A stretch of 32,352 nucleotides of DNA from Rhodobiaceae bacterium. GTDB lineage: Bacteria > Pseudomonadota > Alphaproteobacteria > Rhizobiales > Aestuariivirgaceae. The DNA is taken from NCBI GenBank assembly GCA_009885825.1, contig VFJY01000004.1, forward strand, positions 1 through 32,352, read 5' to 3'. Under the pieces are notes generated by a model that saw only the letters and a program-made list of their open reading frames with translations, did no database searches and was not told where the DNA came from. The translations under genes and the position numbers were made by a program. Shown here piece by piece: positions 9,291-17,233 of the stretch. Position 1 is the stretch's first letter. Each line of letters opens with the position of its first letter.

Positions 9291-10139
9291 ATGAGGATTG
9301 GTTTCATAGGTGCCGGGCTGATGGGTCATGGCATGGTGAGCAATCTGCTCAAACACCGCCACCAGGTCTCGGTGATTGCCCATCGCAATCGAACCCCGAT
9401 CGATGACTTGGTTTCAAAGGGGGCCACCGAAGTTGGGACCTTGCAAGAATTGGCGTTGAACAGCGAGGTTGTCTTTCTGTGCCTCTCATCATCACAGATC
9501 GTTGCCGAAACAATCTCCGCGATCAAGCCCGGCTTGAAGCAGGGCCAGATCATCATCGACTCGGGAAGCTCCAAACCCCAATCAACACGCCAGCTGGCAG
9601 GCGAACTGGAGGCGATGGGAATAGCCTTCGCCGATGCGCCGATGACGGGCGGTCCAGAGCAGGCCACCAAGGCCGAACTAGGTGTTCTCTGCGGCGCAAA
9701 CCCGCAAATATATGAAGTGATAAAACCGCTGTTCGCCTGTTTCGCCAACACCATCCGCCATATGGGGCCTGTGGGTTCCGGCCATGCGGCCAAGCTGATT
9801 TCAAATTATCTTGTGACCGGAATGATTGCGCTCGTGGCCGAGGCTTTCGCCACCGCTCGCAAGGCTGATATTGATTGGCGCGATCTCTATGAGGCGATGC
9901 TCAATGGCTCGGGAAACTCAGGCGTGCTCCGCAAAATGGTGGCCCCAGCGTTGGAAAGCGATTTTGAGGGCTATAGATTCGCAACCGCCAATGCTCTCAA
10001 GGATATCGGCTACTTCAAGGAGTTTGCCAGGGAATTTGGCGCCACAAGTCAACTCATCGCAGCTGTGGAGCAGGTTTTTTCCAATGCGGTCTCAAGTGGC
10101 CTCGCTGAGGAGAACGTCAGCCACCTTCTCAAGTCATGA
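9291..10139 (+). CDS. NAD(P)-dependent beta-hydroxyacid dehydrogenase family oxidoreductase
   Basis: This is a 282-residue member of the 3-hydroxyisobutyrate dehydrogenase / tartronate semialdehyde reductase family. The Rossmann motif GFIGAGLMGHGM is at residues 4-15. The substrate-binding loop is seen in DAPMTGGPEQA, and the catalytic lysine in GSGHAAKLISNYL. An all-helical C-terminal domain follows. The substrate is not evident. It is divergent from the aldehyde dehydrogenase, with the short gap of 59 bases probably carrying both promoters. GGAGG occurs about seven bases before the ATG. It overlaps the 3' end of the EamA gene by six bases. Confidence 0.9.
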   Translation: MRIGFIGAGLMGHGMVSNLLKHRHQVSVIAHRNRTPIDDLVSKGATEVGTLQELALNSEVVFLCLSSSQIVAETISAIKPGLKQGQIIIDSGSSKPQSTRQLAGELEAMGIAFADAPMTGGPEQATKAELGVLCGANPQIYEVIKPLFACFANTIRHMGPVGSGHAAKLISNYLVTGMIALVAEAFATARKADIDWRDLYEAMLNGSGNSGVLRKMVAPALESDFEGYRFATANALKDIGYFKEFAREFGATSQLIAAVEQVFSNAVSSGLAEENVSHLLKS

Positions 10140-10976
10140 CAGGCGAAGGGCCACCGCTCCCAGCACAACCAGTATGCCGCCTGCGACTCTGGGCGCTGTC
10201 ATGCTTTCTTTCAGGTAGCGGGCCGACATCAGGATGACAAACAGGATGCTGGTTTCCCGAAGTGCCGCAACGGCCGCGATGGGCGCTTCCGTCATCGCCC
10301 AGATCACAATCCAGTAAGACGCCGCCGACAGCAGCGCACCCATTACGCCACTTTTCCAGAAGGGCGCCACCGCTTTCAATATGCCCGGCCCCCGCACATA
10401 TATGCCGTAAGCAAACAGGAACACGGCATCGAGAATGAAGACAGTGGCGGTATAGCCCGATGGAGCGCCAGAAATCCGCCCGCCCAGGCCATCCACAACC
10501 GTATAGGCCGCGATGAAACACGAGGTCCCCAGGGCAAAGAGCAGCGATTTGCTGTCAAGCCGCAGGGTTTCCGACTTGCCAAAGGCAATGAGCCAAATGC
10601 CTGACACCAGAACGCCAATGCCAAGGGCTGTAACAACGCCAATTTGTTCATGCGCTGCAAACCACGTGATGAGAAGCGTGAGAAGGGGAGCGGTGCCCCG
10701 CGCAATGGGATAAACTTGGCTCAGGTCGCCATGCTTATAACTGCGTGCCAGAAAGGTGTTGTAACCCGTATGCAGCACGCCAGAAATGAACGCATAGGGC
10801 AGGCTGGCGGGCGATGGCCACGCAAACACCAGCAGCATGCCAACACCCATGATGCCCATAAGTGTCTGCAGCAAAAATATGGAAAGAAACCGGTCAAGCT
10901 TCAGCTTCACCAGAAGATTCCAGCTCGCATGCATGAAAGCAGCGGCCAAGACGGCCAGAAAGACGGTGATTTCCAA
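10134..10976 (-). CDS. EamA/DMT-family transporter
   Basis: The 280-residue hydrophobic protein shows about ten transmembrane segments in two repeats, as expected for the drug/metabolite transporter superfamily. The N-terminus, MEITVFLAVLAAAFMHASWNLLVK, has the ASWN motif typical of EamA proteins. The region near GGRISGAPSGYTATVFILD divides the two halves, and AALRETSILFVILMS is the second-repeat signature. The transported compound is unknown. It is convergent with the hydroxyacid dehydrogenase gene and overlaps it by six bases. Confidence 0.87.
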   Translation of the reverse strand: MEITVFLAVLAAAFMHASWNLLVKLKLDRFLSIFLLQTLMGIMGVGMLLVFAWPSPASLPYAFISGVLHTGYNTFLARSYKHGDLSQVYPIARGTAPLLTLLITWFAAHEQIGVVTALGIGVLVSGIWLIAFGKSETLRLDSKSLLFALGTSCFIAAYTVVDGLGGRISGAPSGYTATVFILDAVFLFAYGIYVRGPGILKAVAPFWKSGVMGALLSAASYWIVIWAMTEAPIAAVAALRETSILFVILMSARYLKESMTAPRVAGGILVVLGAVALRLS

Positions 10977-11055
10977 GTGAAAGTCCCCAGAACTGGGAGC
11001 TTGTTACTCCAGAGGCATCGCCCTTACTAGAGCATGTGCGATGGTTTGCCTGAGG

Positions 11056-11634
11056 CTATGAGCAAACAGCCCCGCCAACAACCGTGGTGTAGCAAGTCAG
11101 CGTTGTTGAAATGCGCGGCCGGTCAGTGATCGTCTCGGAAACAGTGAGGGTTGGGTTTGGAAAAAATGTAGACCCCAAGAAGGAAGTCATAACTGGTGTG
11201 TAGGTTGTGCAGACTCGAGCGACAACGAGATCATTTCCCGAAACCATCAGCGGATCCATGTTTGCGGTTCCCGGGACAGCGCCACAGGAACTGCCCAGGC
11301 CATTGTTGACTTTCCATATTTGAGAAATTGTCGCGCCAACCTTGCGATATCCAAACAGTTCGACGCGAACATTCGCGCTGGGAGTGGGAAACATCGCCAT
11401 TTCGGCGGCGTTGTAATAGTCAGCGATTTGTGGTCGCAGAATGCTTGTATTGTGCCTTGTGACAAGGTCAGCCATTGCGCTTGTCGCAAGTGTCACCCGC
11501 CGGTTTATTGAAATTGCCGAAGTCAATTCAAACAGGCTGATAAACAGGAGAATTAGCACTGGAAAGCAGAGCGCCGCTTCAATAGCCGGCATGCCTCGTT
11601 CATCACATTTGAATTTGCGCAACAATTCTTTCAT
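11056..11634 (-). CDS. TadE/TadG-type minor pseudopilin of the Tad pilus
   Basis: This encodes about 192 residues with an N-terminal cytoplasmic tail rich in basic residues (MKELLRKFKCDERG), then the TadE-like motif PAIEAALCFPVLILLFISLFEL, and a C-terminal extracytoplasmic region with several cysteines. These proteins are secreted and processed near the E-x-A segment, and are needed for pilus assembly. I chose the ATG at 11634 because its N-terminus matches the usual family pattern. In-frame ATGs at 11673 and 11670 and a GTG at 11679 would give overlap with the tadE stop and are alternatives. It is the last gene of the minus-strand arm. Confidence 0.82.
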   Translation of the reverse strand: MKELLRKFKCDERGMPAIEAALCFPVLILLFISLFELTSAISINRRVTLATSAMADLVTRHNTSILRPQIADYYNAAEMAMFPTPSANVRVELFGYRKVGATISQIWKVNNGLGSSCGAVPGTANMDPLMVSGNDLVVARVCTTYTPVMTSFLGSTFFPNPTLTVSETITDRPRISTTLTCYTTVVGGAVCS

Positions 11635-11669
11635 CGTATCACTCAACAGTTTTGCGGTTAATTCGAGCA

Positions 11670-12272
11670 TCATGAACACGTATTGGTTGCCATGTAGGGT
11701 TCATTGCGCAATATGGCCATTCCGTAGAGTCGGCGCGTGGTTCCAGCAACCGGCGTGCCACCGTGCACGTTCGCTAGTGGACTCAGGAATGGAAACACAA
11801 TCTTCCATTCATAGGATGCAATGACACCGACTGGAACCGATGGGCCGCCGCATGTGAATGATGCAGGATTCGGAGTTCCGTCTGCCTTCGGGCCGACATT
11901 TACAAAACTCGGCAAATTTGCGCGAAGATTGGCAAATGTATAGGCGGGAGCATCTGTGGCCGCCTGGACGTGAACTGTTAGATTATTGCAATTTACCACG
12001 ATACCGGCAATTTCACACACTTTGGATTTGAATTGAACCGCGCTTTGCGCGAGATTCTGCGCTTGACCTGTTCGCAGCGTGCGCGCTGCCTGCTGAACCG
12101 CGGCCTGGATTGAATATTCAGTAAAATTCATAACGCCAATTTCAATTATGCAGCCCATGAGGAAGAAGAACGGTCCTCCCACCATTGCGAATTCTATCGC
12201 CGCGACACCGCTTTCGGATTTGATGATCCGCCGCAGGAACCTTGAGCTAAACCTTTTCAACAAATCCCGCAT
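11670..12272 (-). CDS. tadE: TadE-family pilus assembly protein
   Basis: The 200-residue protein has a basic N-terminus (MRDLLKRFSSRFLRRIIKSE), the family core SGVAAIEFAMVGGPFFFLM, and a single hydrophobic segment followed by a helical stretch and an extracytoplasmic C-terminal domain with cysteines. TadE proteins are pseudopilins that cooperate with the Flp pilin. GGAG lies six bases upstream of the ATG. It is followed by a second TadE/TadG-type gene in the same direction. The 186-base gap before it carries the terminator of the preceding gene, so tadE probably has its own promoter or depends on readthrough. Confidence 0.86.
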   Translation of the reverse strand: MRDLLKRFSSRFLRRIIKSESGVAAIEFAMVGGPFFFLMGCIIEIGVMNFTEYSIQAAVQQAARTLRTGQAQNLAQSAVQFKSKVCEIAGIVVNCNNLTVHVQAATDAPAYTFANLRANLPSFVNVGPKADGTPNPASFTCGGPSVPVGVIASYEWKIVFPFLSPLANVHGGTPVAGTTRRLYGMAILRNEPYMATNTCS

Positions 12273-12406
12273 GAAAAACTCCAGTCAAAACGCGGCTGAA
12301 TTAAGCCAACAGACAAATCCCATGGCATTTCTAACCTATTGACAATTTCCATTGTCTGAAATTGTTTGGTAAATTTGTAACTAATCCATCCAGGCTGCGC
12401 GCACAC

Positions 12407-12431
12407 AAAAAAGGCGCCAATAGATGGCGCC
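12407..12431 (-). terminator. Rho-independent terminator downstream of the CpaC-N-like gene
   Basis: Read on the minus strand, the sequence has a perfect 7-bp stem (TGGCGCC / GGCGCCA) with a 5-base loop, followed by six T residues (an A-run at 12407-12412 on the plus strand). It sits just past the stop of the minus-strand gene 12459-12947 and separates it from tadE. Confidence 0.85.
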
Positions 12432-12458
12432 CCTGACAATATCTTGTCTCCAAATCGA

Positions 12459-12947
12459 CTATTCGCCTCCGGGGGGGGGAGCGGAGGCAGGCCCAGAGCT
12501 AGCCTCACCCTTCGCAAATCCCGACTTTGTCTGGTTGGCGCCCACAACTTTTCCACCCCATTCAAATTCATCGCCGGGTTGCATCGCCGTTTCGCATAGG
12601 GGTGCGCAAACATACGAGTAGCGAAGACCGGCCTTGAAAACAGCCACATTATTGGATCCGCCAATCCTCACCGTGATTTCCATCGAAGCCAGCTCTGCGC
12701 CGTTTTGATCAAGGATGATCATGTTTGTGCTGCCAAACGCGCGGCCATGAATGAACACCTTGTCTCCATGCACCGTCGCGTCCGCAATGCTCGGATTTCC
12801 CACCACAACGGTTCCTGGATTGCCAGAAACACTGATCAATTGGGTTTGATCAGTGGAAATCACAATGTTCTCAGCGGCAGTGGCAAGAGTGGCAAATAGA
12901 AAACCTAGCAAGAGAGTGCTCGCGGAAAAACGCAACAGGTTGGGCAT
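12459..12947 (-). CDS. Secreted protein with secretin N-terminal (pilus assembly protein N-terminal) domain, CpaC paralogue fragment-like
   Basis: The 162-residue protein starts with a signal peptide (hydrophobic LLLGFLFATLATA, cleavage likely near TAA-AEN). A domain follows that matches the N-terminal domain of CpaC/RcpA secretins: VVVGNPSIADATVHGDKVFIHGRAFGSTNMIILD. CpaC in this window has the parallel VIVGDPSKVDAVIRSKDTAYIFARGVGQTNIFFFD. No secretin beta-domain is present. The C-terminus is proline/glycine rich. The ATG at 12947 is preferred, since AAGGAG lies seven bases upstream; longer in-frame starts to 13004 are less likely. Such stand-alone domains occur near tad loci, and their role is unknown. 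Confidence 0.82.
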   Translation of the reverse strand: MPNLLRFSASTLLLGFLFATLATAAENIVISTDQTQLISVSGNPGTVVVGNPSIADATVHGDKVFIHGRAFGSTNMIILDQNGAELASMEITVRIGGSNNVAVFKAGLRYSYVCAPLCETAMQPGDEFEWGGKVVGANQTKSGFAKGEASSGPASAPPPGGE

Positions 12948-13325
12948 ACAAGGGCTCCTTCGTTCTGGGCAATTCATGAAACTCATTCCCTGGCCAGTCT
13001 GCACTGTAATGGTGAATGTTCTATTACCAATATCATTCCAACGGTTCGTGGCGGATGATCATTGCTTGTCACAAATTGCGGGTGGATCGTTCTGAAGCGA
13101 AATTCCGGCAGACATCTGCCAATTTATTGAAAGGGTAAAATTCTAGGTAAAACGGGTTGGCTCTGATAACTTTGATAAGTCTTTGGCGGCTGGCTGGTTG
13201 TTGTGATCACAGGTATTTACGCGGCGTTAATGAGTGGAGGTTACTTTGGACCCCGGTTCACATCGACGCCGCATGAAGCGTCGTCGCAAGGAATCAGGTG
13301 CTGAAGAGTTAACTTGGAGAATTAA
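12948..13325. promoter_or_regulatory. Divergent intergenic region between the two tad arms
   Basis: About 380 bases hold no gene. It must contain promoters for the minus arm and for the Flp pilin. Two structures stand out: a perfect 10-base palindrome TGTGATCACA at 13202-13211, and a hairpin CGACGC / GCGTCG (13264-13269 with 13278-13283), probably in the pilin leader. GGAG at 13316-13319 is the pilin ribosome binding site. I see no confident -10/-35 or sigma-54 match. Confidence 0.6.
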
Positions 13326-13490
13326 ATGATTAAGTTTGTGCGTTTCCTGAAAGACGAATCCGGTGCAACCGCGATTGAATATGGCCTGATTGCCGCTGGC
13401 ATCGGTCTGGTGCTTGTTGCCGCCGCGCCTCTGATTGGCGCCCAGATCACCGCGTTGTTCGGTGCTATTGCGACCGCTCTTACTCCTTAA
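13326..13490 (+). CDS. pilA: Flp-type pilin subunit
   Basis: This 54-residue protein is the major pilin of the Tad pilus. It begins MIKFVRFLKDESG, followed by the processing site and the Flp signature ATAIEYGLIAAGIGLVLVAAA. Cleavage after the glycine preceding ATAIEYG by the CpaA peptidase is expected, leaving the conserved E-Y pair at mature positions 5 and 6. The remainder is a hydrophobic helix ending ALTP. The gene is short and easy to miss. A GGAG ribosome binding site is six bases before the ATG. It is followed by two hairpins before cpaA, which probably makes pilin mRNA more abundant than the assembly genes. Confidence 0.96.
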   Translation: MIKFVRFLKDESGATAIEYGLIAAGIGLVLVAAAPLIGAQITALFGAIATALTP

Positions 13491-13498
13491 CTTCAAAA

Positions 13499-13523
13499 GC
13501 CGCGCCGTTGCCAACGGCGCGGC
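13499..13523 (+). terminator. Long perfect GC-rich hairpin after the pilin gene
   Basis: The sequence GCCGCGCCGTTG pairs perfectly with CAACGGCGCGGC, leaving almost no loop. It begins 9 bases past the pilin stop. There is no T-run directly after it, so it may protect the pilin mRNA 3' end or act together with the next terminator. Confidence 0.7.
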
Positions 13524-13543
13524 CTCGAAAAATTCAAAACGGG

Positions 13544-13577
13544 AACCACTGGATCAGCTCCAGTGGTTCTTTTTGTT
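13544..13577 (+). terminator. Rho-independent terminator after the pilin gene
   Basis: A 10-bp perfect stem (AACCACTGGA / TCCAGTGGTT) with a 5-base loop is followed by CTTTTTGTT. This is a classic intrinsic terminator on the plus strand. It lies between the pilin and cpaA, so cpaA and the assembly genes are reached by readthrough or by a promoter in 13578-13679. Confidence 0.88.
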
Positions 13578-13679
13578 ATTGGAGTATTGATGGACAAGGT
13601 TAACCCTATCTTTACGAGCGGTGTGTGAAGCTATTGATGATTGCGGCTTGAGTTCCGCCCAAAATTGTCCTGAGGCAGC

Positions 13680-14180
13680 ATGGCACACCACCTATCGGTT
13701 TCACTTTTCCCAGTCTTGATGATCATTGCGGGAATAGGTGACGCCCTATCGCTGCGTATTCCGAATCTGTTGAATCAAATTATTTTTGCGAGTTTCTTTC
13801 CCATTGCATGGGCGGCAGGAATGCCGCTTGAAGTTTTTGGCCTGCATTTTTTTACATGCGTAGTTCTGCTTGTTCTCGGTTTTCTGTTTTTTTCCGCAAA
13901 TATGATTGGCGGCGGCGACGCGAAACTGCTGGCTGCCGCTGGCATTTGGATTGGGCCCATGCAAGCTGCGCCATTCCTTGTTCAAACAGTTATCGCCGGG
14001 GGCATCCTTGCCCTCATTGTTGTCACATGGACCAGGATTTCGGGATACTGGGAATTTCATGACGGACCGTTTTCAAGCAAAATAGCAGGCTTTCGCCCGC
14101 AAATTCCTTACGGATACGCCTTTGCCATTGGCGCCATCCTGGTGTTTCCAGAAACTTGGTGGATGGTGTCGTTTGGTTAA
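13680..14180 (+). CDS. cpaA: Prepilin peptidase CpaA/TadV
   Basis: CpaA is the aspartic prepilin peptidase of the inner membrane that processes Flp pilin and the TadE-like pseudopilins. The 166-residue, highly hydrophobic protein shows both catalytic aspartates: the first in GDALSLRIPN (about residue 22), the second in the GxGD motif GGGDAKLLAA (about residue 80). Length fits the short TadV type without a methylase domain. TGAGG lies just upstream of the ATG. The downstream gap of 100 bases contains an imperfect repeat (GGTCA at 14201 and TGACC at 14218). Confidence 0.93.
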   Translation: MAHHLSVSLFPVLMIIAGIGDALSLRIPNLLNQIIFASFFPIAWAAGMPLEVFGLHFFTCVVLLVLGFLFFSANMIGGGDAKLLAAAGIWIGPMQAAPFLVQTVIAGGILALIVVTWTRISGYWEFHDGPFSSKIAGFRPQIPYGYAFAIGAILVFPETWWMVSFG

Positions 14181-14280
14181 CACTTCAACACTAAACTGTC
14201 GGTCATTAACCTAAATTTGACCATTCTGTAAGAAAGTCAAATCAGCAACAGGCGCCAGTGGCGCGGGGTAAAGGTAAAAA

Positions 14281-15093
14281 ATGAGTAAGATGCGAATTGT
14301 CGTTTTAGGATTGGCCGCAGGTTCAGCTGTGATGGCGGGGCTTTTGGCCAAAGGATTTATTGGCGCGAAACCAGAAGTGGCGGCGGTTGAAGTCACTACC
14401 AGCACAAAAACGACCGATGTGCTGGTTGCCTCAAAGGACATTCTCATGGGTGATCGGCTCTCCGAGGGCGCCGCTGAGTGGAAGGCATGGCCTGATGCCA
14501 ACATATCCGGCACGATGATCACCAGGGACGCAAAGCCAGACGCAAGGGAATTCTATGGCGCGGCCCGTGCGAGAACGATGGTCTTCGCTGGCGAGACCAT
14601 CATGGAACAGAAGCTCGTCCTCCCAGGGGAAACGGGTTTCATGAGCGCGATTCTACCCAAAGGAATGCGGGCAATCTCTGTTTCCATATCCGAGCGCTCC
14701 AGCGCCGGCGGGTTCATCTTGCCCAATGACCGTGTGGACGTGATTTTGACCCGGAAGATAGATGACATTTCACGCGCTGAAACCGTTTTGACAAATGTCA
14801 GGGTATTGGCGATCAATCAGACCTTTCGGCAGGAGAAAGAAGGCGATAGCGCCACAATCGCTGAAGGAAAAACAGCCACGCTTGAGCTCGATCCGCGCCA
14901 GACCGAAATCATCGCCATGATTGAATCGGCCGGAGAACTCTCGCTTGCCTTGCGCTCCATGGCTGAGAATGACGGCAAGGGCCTGGGCCAGGATGGTCCA
15001 CGCCTGGCGGACAAATACACGGGCAAGAAATCCGGGACCACTGACACTCTCTATGTTCGTTACGGCGTTCAAGTTTACACATCCAATCGGTGA
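14281..15093 (+). CDS. cpaB: Flp pilus assembly protein CpaB/RcpC
   Basis: CpaB is a periplasmic, inner-membrane-anchored component of the Tad machine that associates with the secretin. The 270-residue protein has an N-terminal membrane anchor (VVLGLAAGSAVMAGLLA), then a SAF-type domain (VLVASKDILMGDRLSEGAAEWKAWP) and the RcpC motif region SAGGFILPNDRVDVILTR. It ends in a CpaB-type tail (YVRYGVQVYTSNR). The ribosome binding site is weak. Twelve bases separate its stop from cpaC, so the two are co-transcribed. Confidence 0.92.
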   Translation: MSKMRIVVLGLAAGSAVMAGLLAKGFIGAKPEVAAVEVTTSTKTTDVLVASKDILMGDRLSEGAAEWKAWPDANISGTMITRDAKPDAREFYGAARARTMVFAGETIMEQKLVLPGETGFMSAILPKGMRAISVSISERSSAGGFILPNDRVDVILTRKIDDISRAETVLTNVRVLAINQTFRQEKEGDSATIAEGKTATLELDPRQTEIIAMIESAGELSLALRSMAENDGKGLGQDGPRLADKYTGKKSGTTDTLYVRYGVQVYTSNR

Positions 15094-15105
15094 GGCATAA
15101 AAGTC

Positions 15106-16530
15106 ATGTTATTGAAACGTCTTACGTCAGCAGCGCAGGGAACCAGAACTCGAAGCTTCAAATGGGCGGCGCTGTGCTCCTGCCTGGTTGCATTCGCACC
15201 GTTGGCAAGCGCGCTGCTGCCGCACCCGGCCATGGCCACCGATTTGGATATCGTTGACGTGGCCACCGAGAACGAAAGCAACTTTGTTCGCATCGGGCTG
15301 AACAAATCGGTTGTCATTCGTCTGCCAGCTGAAGCACGGGATGTGATCGTTGGAGATCCCTCAAAAGTGGACGCGGTCATCAGATCGAAGGACACAGCAT
15401 ACATATTCGCGCGCGGTGTCGGTCAAACTAACATTTTCTTCTTTGATGCGAATGGCAAGCAGATTCTCAATCTGGAGCTCGAAGTTGCCGTTGACATGAC
15501 GGCGCTTCAGAAACTTCTCAAAAGAAGCATTCCCGGAACAAAGATAACGGTTGACACAGTCAACAACAGCGTAGTGCTTGGCGGAACCGCGCCAAACGCC
15601 GCGGAGGCGAAAATTGCCGAGGACATCGCGGCCAGCTTCGTGGCGAGTGTTTATACCGGCGCCTCACCTGATGGAAGAGTGATAAATACGATCAAGATCA
15701 CCGGCGAGGATCAGGTGATGCTGAAAGTTCGCATCGTTGAGGTGCAGAGAGATGTGATCAAGCAGTTTGGCGTCGATTTCAATGCGCTATTGCAACTTGG
15801 AGGGCTGGCGCTCAATTTCAACGGCTTTAGTCCGCTTGTCGCCGGAAACAGCTTGACTAGCACCTATGCCAGCGGGGCGGACAGTGTTTCAGCTGTCATC
15901 CGCGCCCTGGAAACAGACGGCCTTCTGAAAACCTTGGCTGAGCCGAACCTGACGGCGATCTCTGGCCAACCAGCGAAATTTCATGCAGGCGGACAGGTGC
16001 CGGTTCCAAGCTGCAGCGTCGCAAATGGCTGCACGAACACATACAAGGACTTTGGTGTGTCGCTTAATTTTACCCCCGTCGTGATCTCAGAAGGTCGCAT
16101 AAACCTGAAGATACAAACGGATGTCAGTGAGCTTGGGCCAATAATTAGCGGTGAGCAATCATTTATTGCGCGCAATGCTGAAACGAATGTTGAACTTCCA
16201 AGCGGTGGCTCGATGATGCTCGCTGGTCTTATCAAAGACTCAACACGCCAAACAATTTCGGGAACACCAGGATTAAAACAGCTTCCAGTGCTTGGAGCGC
16301 TCTTTCGGAGCCGTGACTTCACCAGCAACCAAAGCGAGCTGGTGGTGATTGTAACCCCGTATCTCGTGGGATCAGTCGCAGAGAAGCAGCTTACAACACC
16401 CTCCGACCGTTTGAATGTAGCCACAGACAGGCAGACGATCCTCCTGGGCAGGTTGAATAGAATCTACGGTACACCAGGCAATCATCCTGATGGTGTGTAC
16501 CATGGCAACGTCGGTTTCATTGTAGAATAG
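15106..16530 (+). CDS. cpaC: Secretin CpaC/RcpA of the Tad pilus
   Basis: CpaC forms the outer-membrane channel through which the Flp pilus exits. The 474-residue protein carries a signal peptide ending near ASALLPHPAMA, an N-terminal pilus-assembly domain (VIVGDPSKVDAVI...), a BON-like region (KITVDTVNNSVVLGGTAPN), and the C-terminal secretin domain with GFSPLVAGNS, LAEPNLTAISGQPAKFHAGGQ and VELPSGGSMMLAGLI. Length matches the RcpA family. It is preceded by cpaB and directly abuts cpaD. Confidence 0.94.
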   Translation: MLLKRLTSAAQGTRTRSFKWAALCSCLVAFAPLASALLPHPAMATDLDIVDVATENESNFVRIGLNKSVVIRLPAEARDVIVGDPSKVDAVIRSKDTAYIFARGVGQTNIFFFDANGKQILNLELEVAVDMTALQKLLKRSIPGTKITVDTVNNSVVLGGTAPNAAEAKIAEDIAASFVASVYTGASPDGRVINTIKITGEDQVMLKVRIVEVQRDVIKQFGVDFNALLQLGGLALNFNGFSPLVAGNSLTSTYASGADSVSAVIRALETDGLLKTLAEPNLTAISGQPAKFHAGGQVPVPSCSVANGCTNTYKDFGVSLNFTPVVISEGRINLKIQTDVSELGPIISGEQSFIARNAETNVELPSGGSMMLAGLIKDSTRQTISGTPGLKQLPVLGALFRSRDFTSNQSELVVIVTPYLVGSVAEKQLTTPSDRLNVATDRQTILLGRLNRIYGTPGNHPDGVYHGNVGFIVE

Positions 16531-16548
16531 ATGTCAGCGGAGAGTATT

Positions 16549-17175
16549 ATGTGTAAGAATTATTCAATTTTGACCGCTACGAAATTGGCGATGATCCTGA
16601 CAGTTTCAACAGCCCTCGCGGGATGCATGGAGGGAGGACAGGCATTTGATGACGAGTATGTGCCTGCGGCACACTACGACATGTATCCAATTGCGGTCAC
16701 CACTGCGCCCGTCAAGTTGGAAATTTCTTCAAAGCGTGGAACACTGCAGCCATCCCAGATAAATGCAATCGCTGCATTCGCCCGATCAGCGCAAAGCTCC
16801 AGCACATCCAAATTCGCGATCAAGCGGCCTTCAGGTGGCGGCGCATCGAGCCGTGTCGCAAAGGAGACCTATCAGGTCATGGTGAAAAACGGAATTTCAC
16901 CGTCCATGATTGTTCAGGGAACCTATCCGGCTTCGGCGAAATCGCCGGTTCAGATTGTGTACACGCGGAGTGTGGCGGTAACCAAGGAATGTGGCGACTG
17001 GTCTTCCGACTGGGCCAACTCGGCATCCAACGAAACGCCGATGAACCATGGTTGCTCGATACAAAACAATATCGCGGCGATGGTTGTTAATCCGCAGGAT
17101 TTCGAAACGCCGCGGGCAACAACGCCAGCCCTTGGTGCTTCCCGCACTTCGGAAATAAGAGCCTTGGACGAATAA
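16549..17175 (+). CDS. cpaD: Pilus assembly lipoprotein CpaD
   Basis: CpaD is an outer-membrane lipoprotein partner of the CpaC secretin. The 208-residue protein has a lipobox ending TALAGC (cysteine near residue 26), then a CpaD domain with SKRGTLQPSQINAIAAFARSA and CGDWSSDWANSASNE, the family signature. An in-frame ATG at 16531 abuts the cpaC stop. The ATG at 16549 is preferred because GGAG is six bases before it and the resulting signal peptide is more regular. A 58-base gap separates it from cpaE. Confidence 0.88.
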   Translation: MCKNYSILTATKLAMILTVSTALAGCMEGGQAFDDEYVPAAHYDMYPIAVTTAPVKLEISSKRGTLQPSQINAIAAFARSAQSSSTSKFAIKRPSGGGASSRVAKETYQVMVKNGISPSMIVQGTYPASAKSPVQIVYTRSVAVTKECGDWSSDWANSASNETPMNHGCSIQNNIAAMVVNPQDFETPRATTPALGASRTSEIRALDE

Positions 17176-17233
17176 GAATTTACCAGTTTAGCACCCCGGC
17201 AAGTGACGCATAAAGATTTGGAACAGGTCAAAA

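Noticed and set aside
13186-13205. Possible sigma-54 promoter (TGGC...TTGT) before the pilin
   Set aside because: Neither TGGC copy has a GC element at the proper distance, so the -24/-12 pattern fails.
14201-14222. CtrA-like site (TTAA-N7-TTGA) within an inverted repeat GGTCA/TGACC upstream of cpaB
   Set aside because: The second half deviates from TTAA, and the repeat could be by chance; there is no matching site upstream of the pilin (TTAA-N9-TTAA spacing is wrong).
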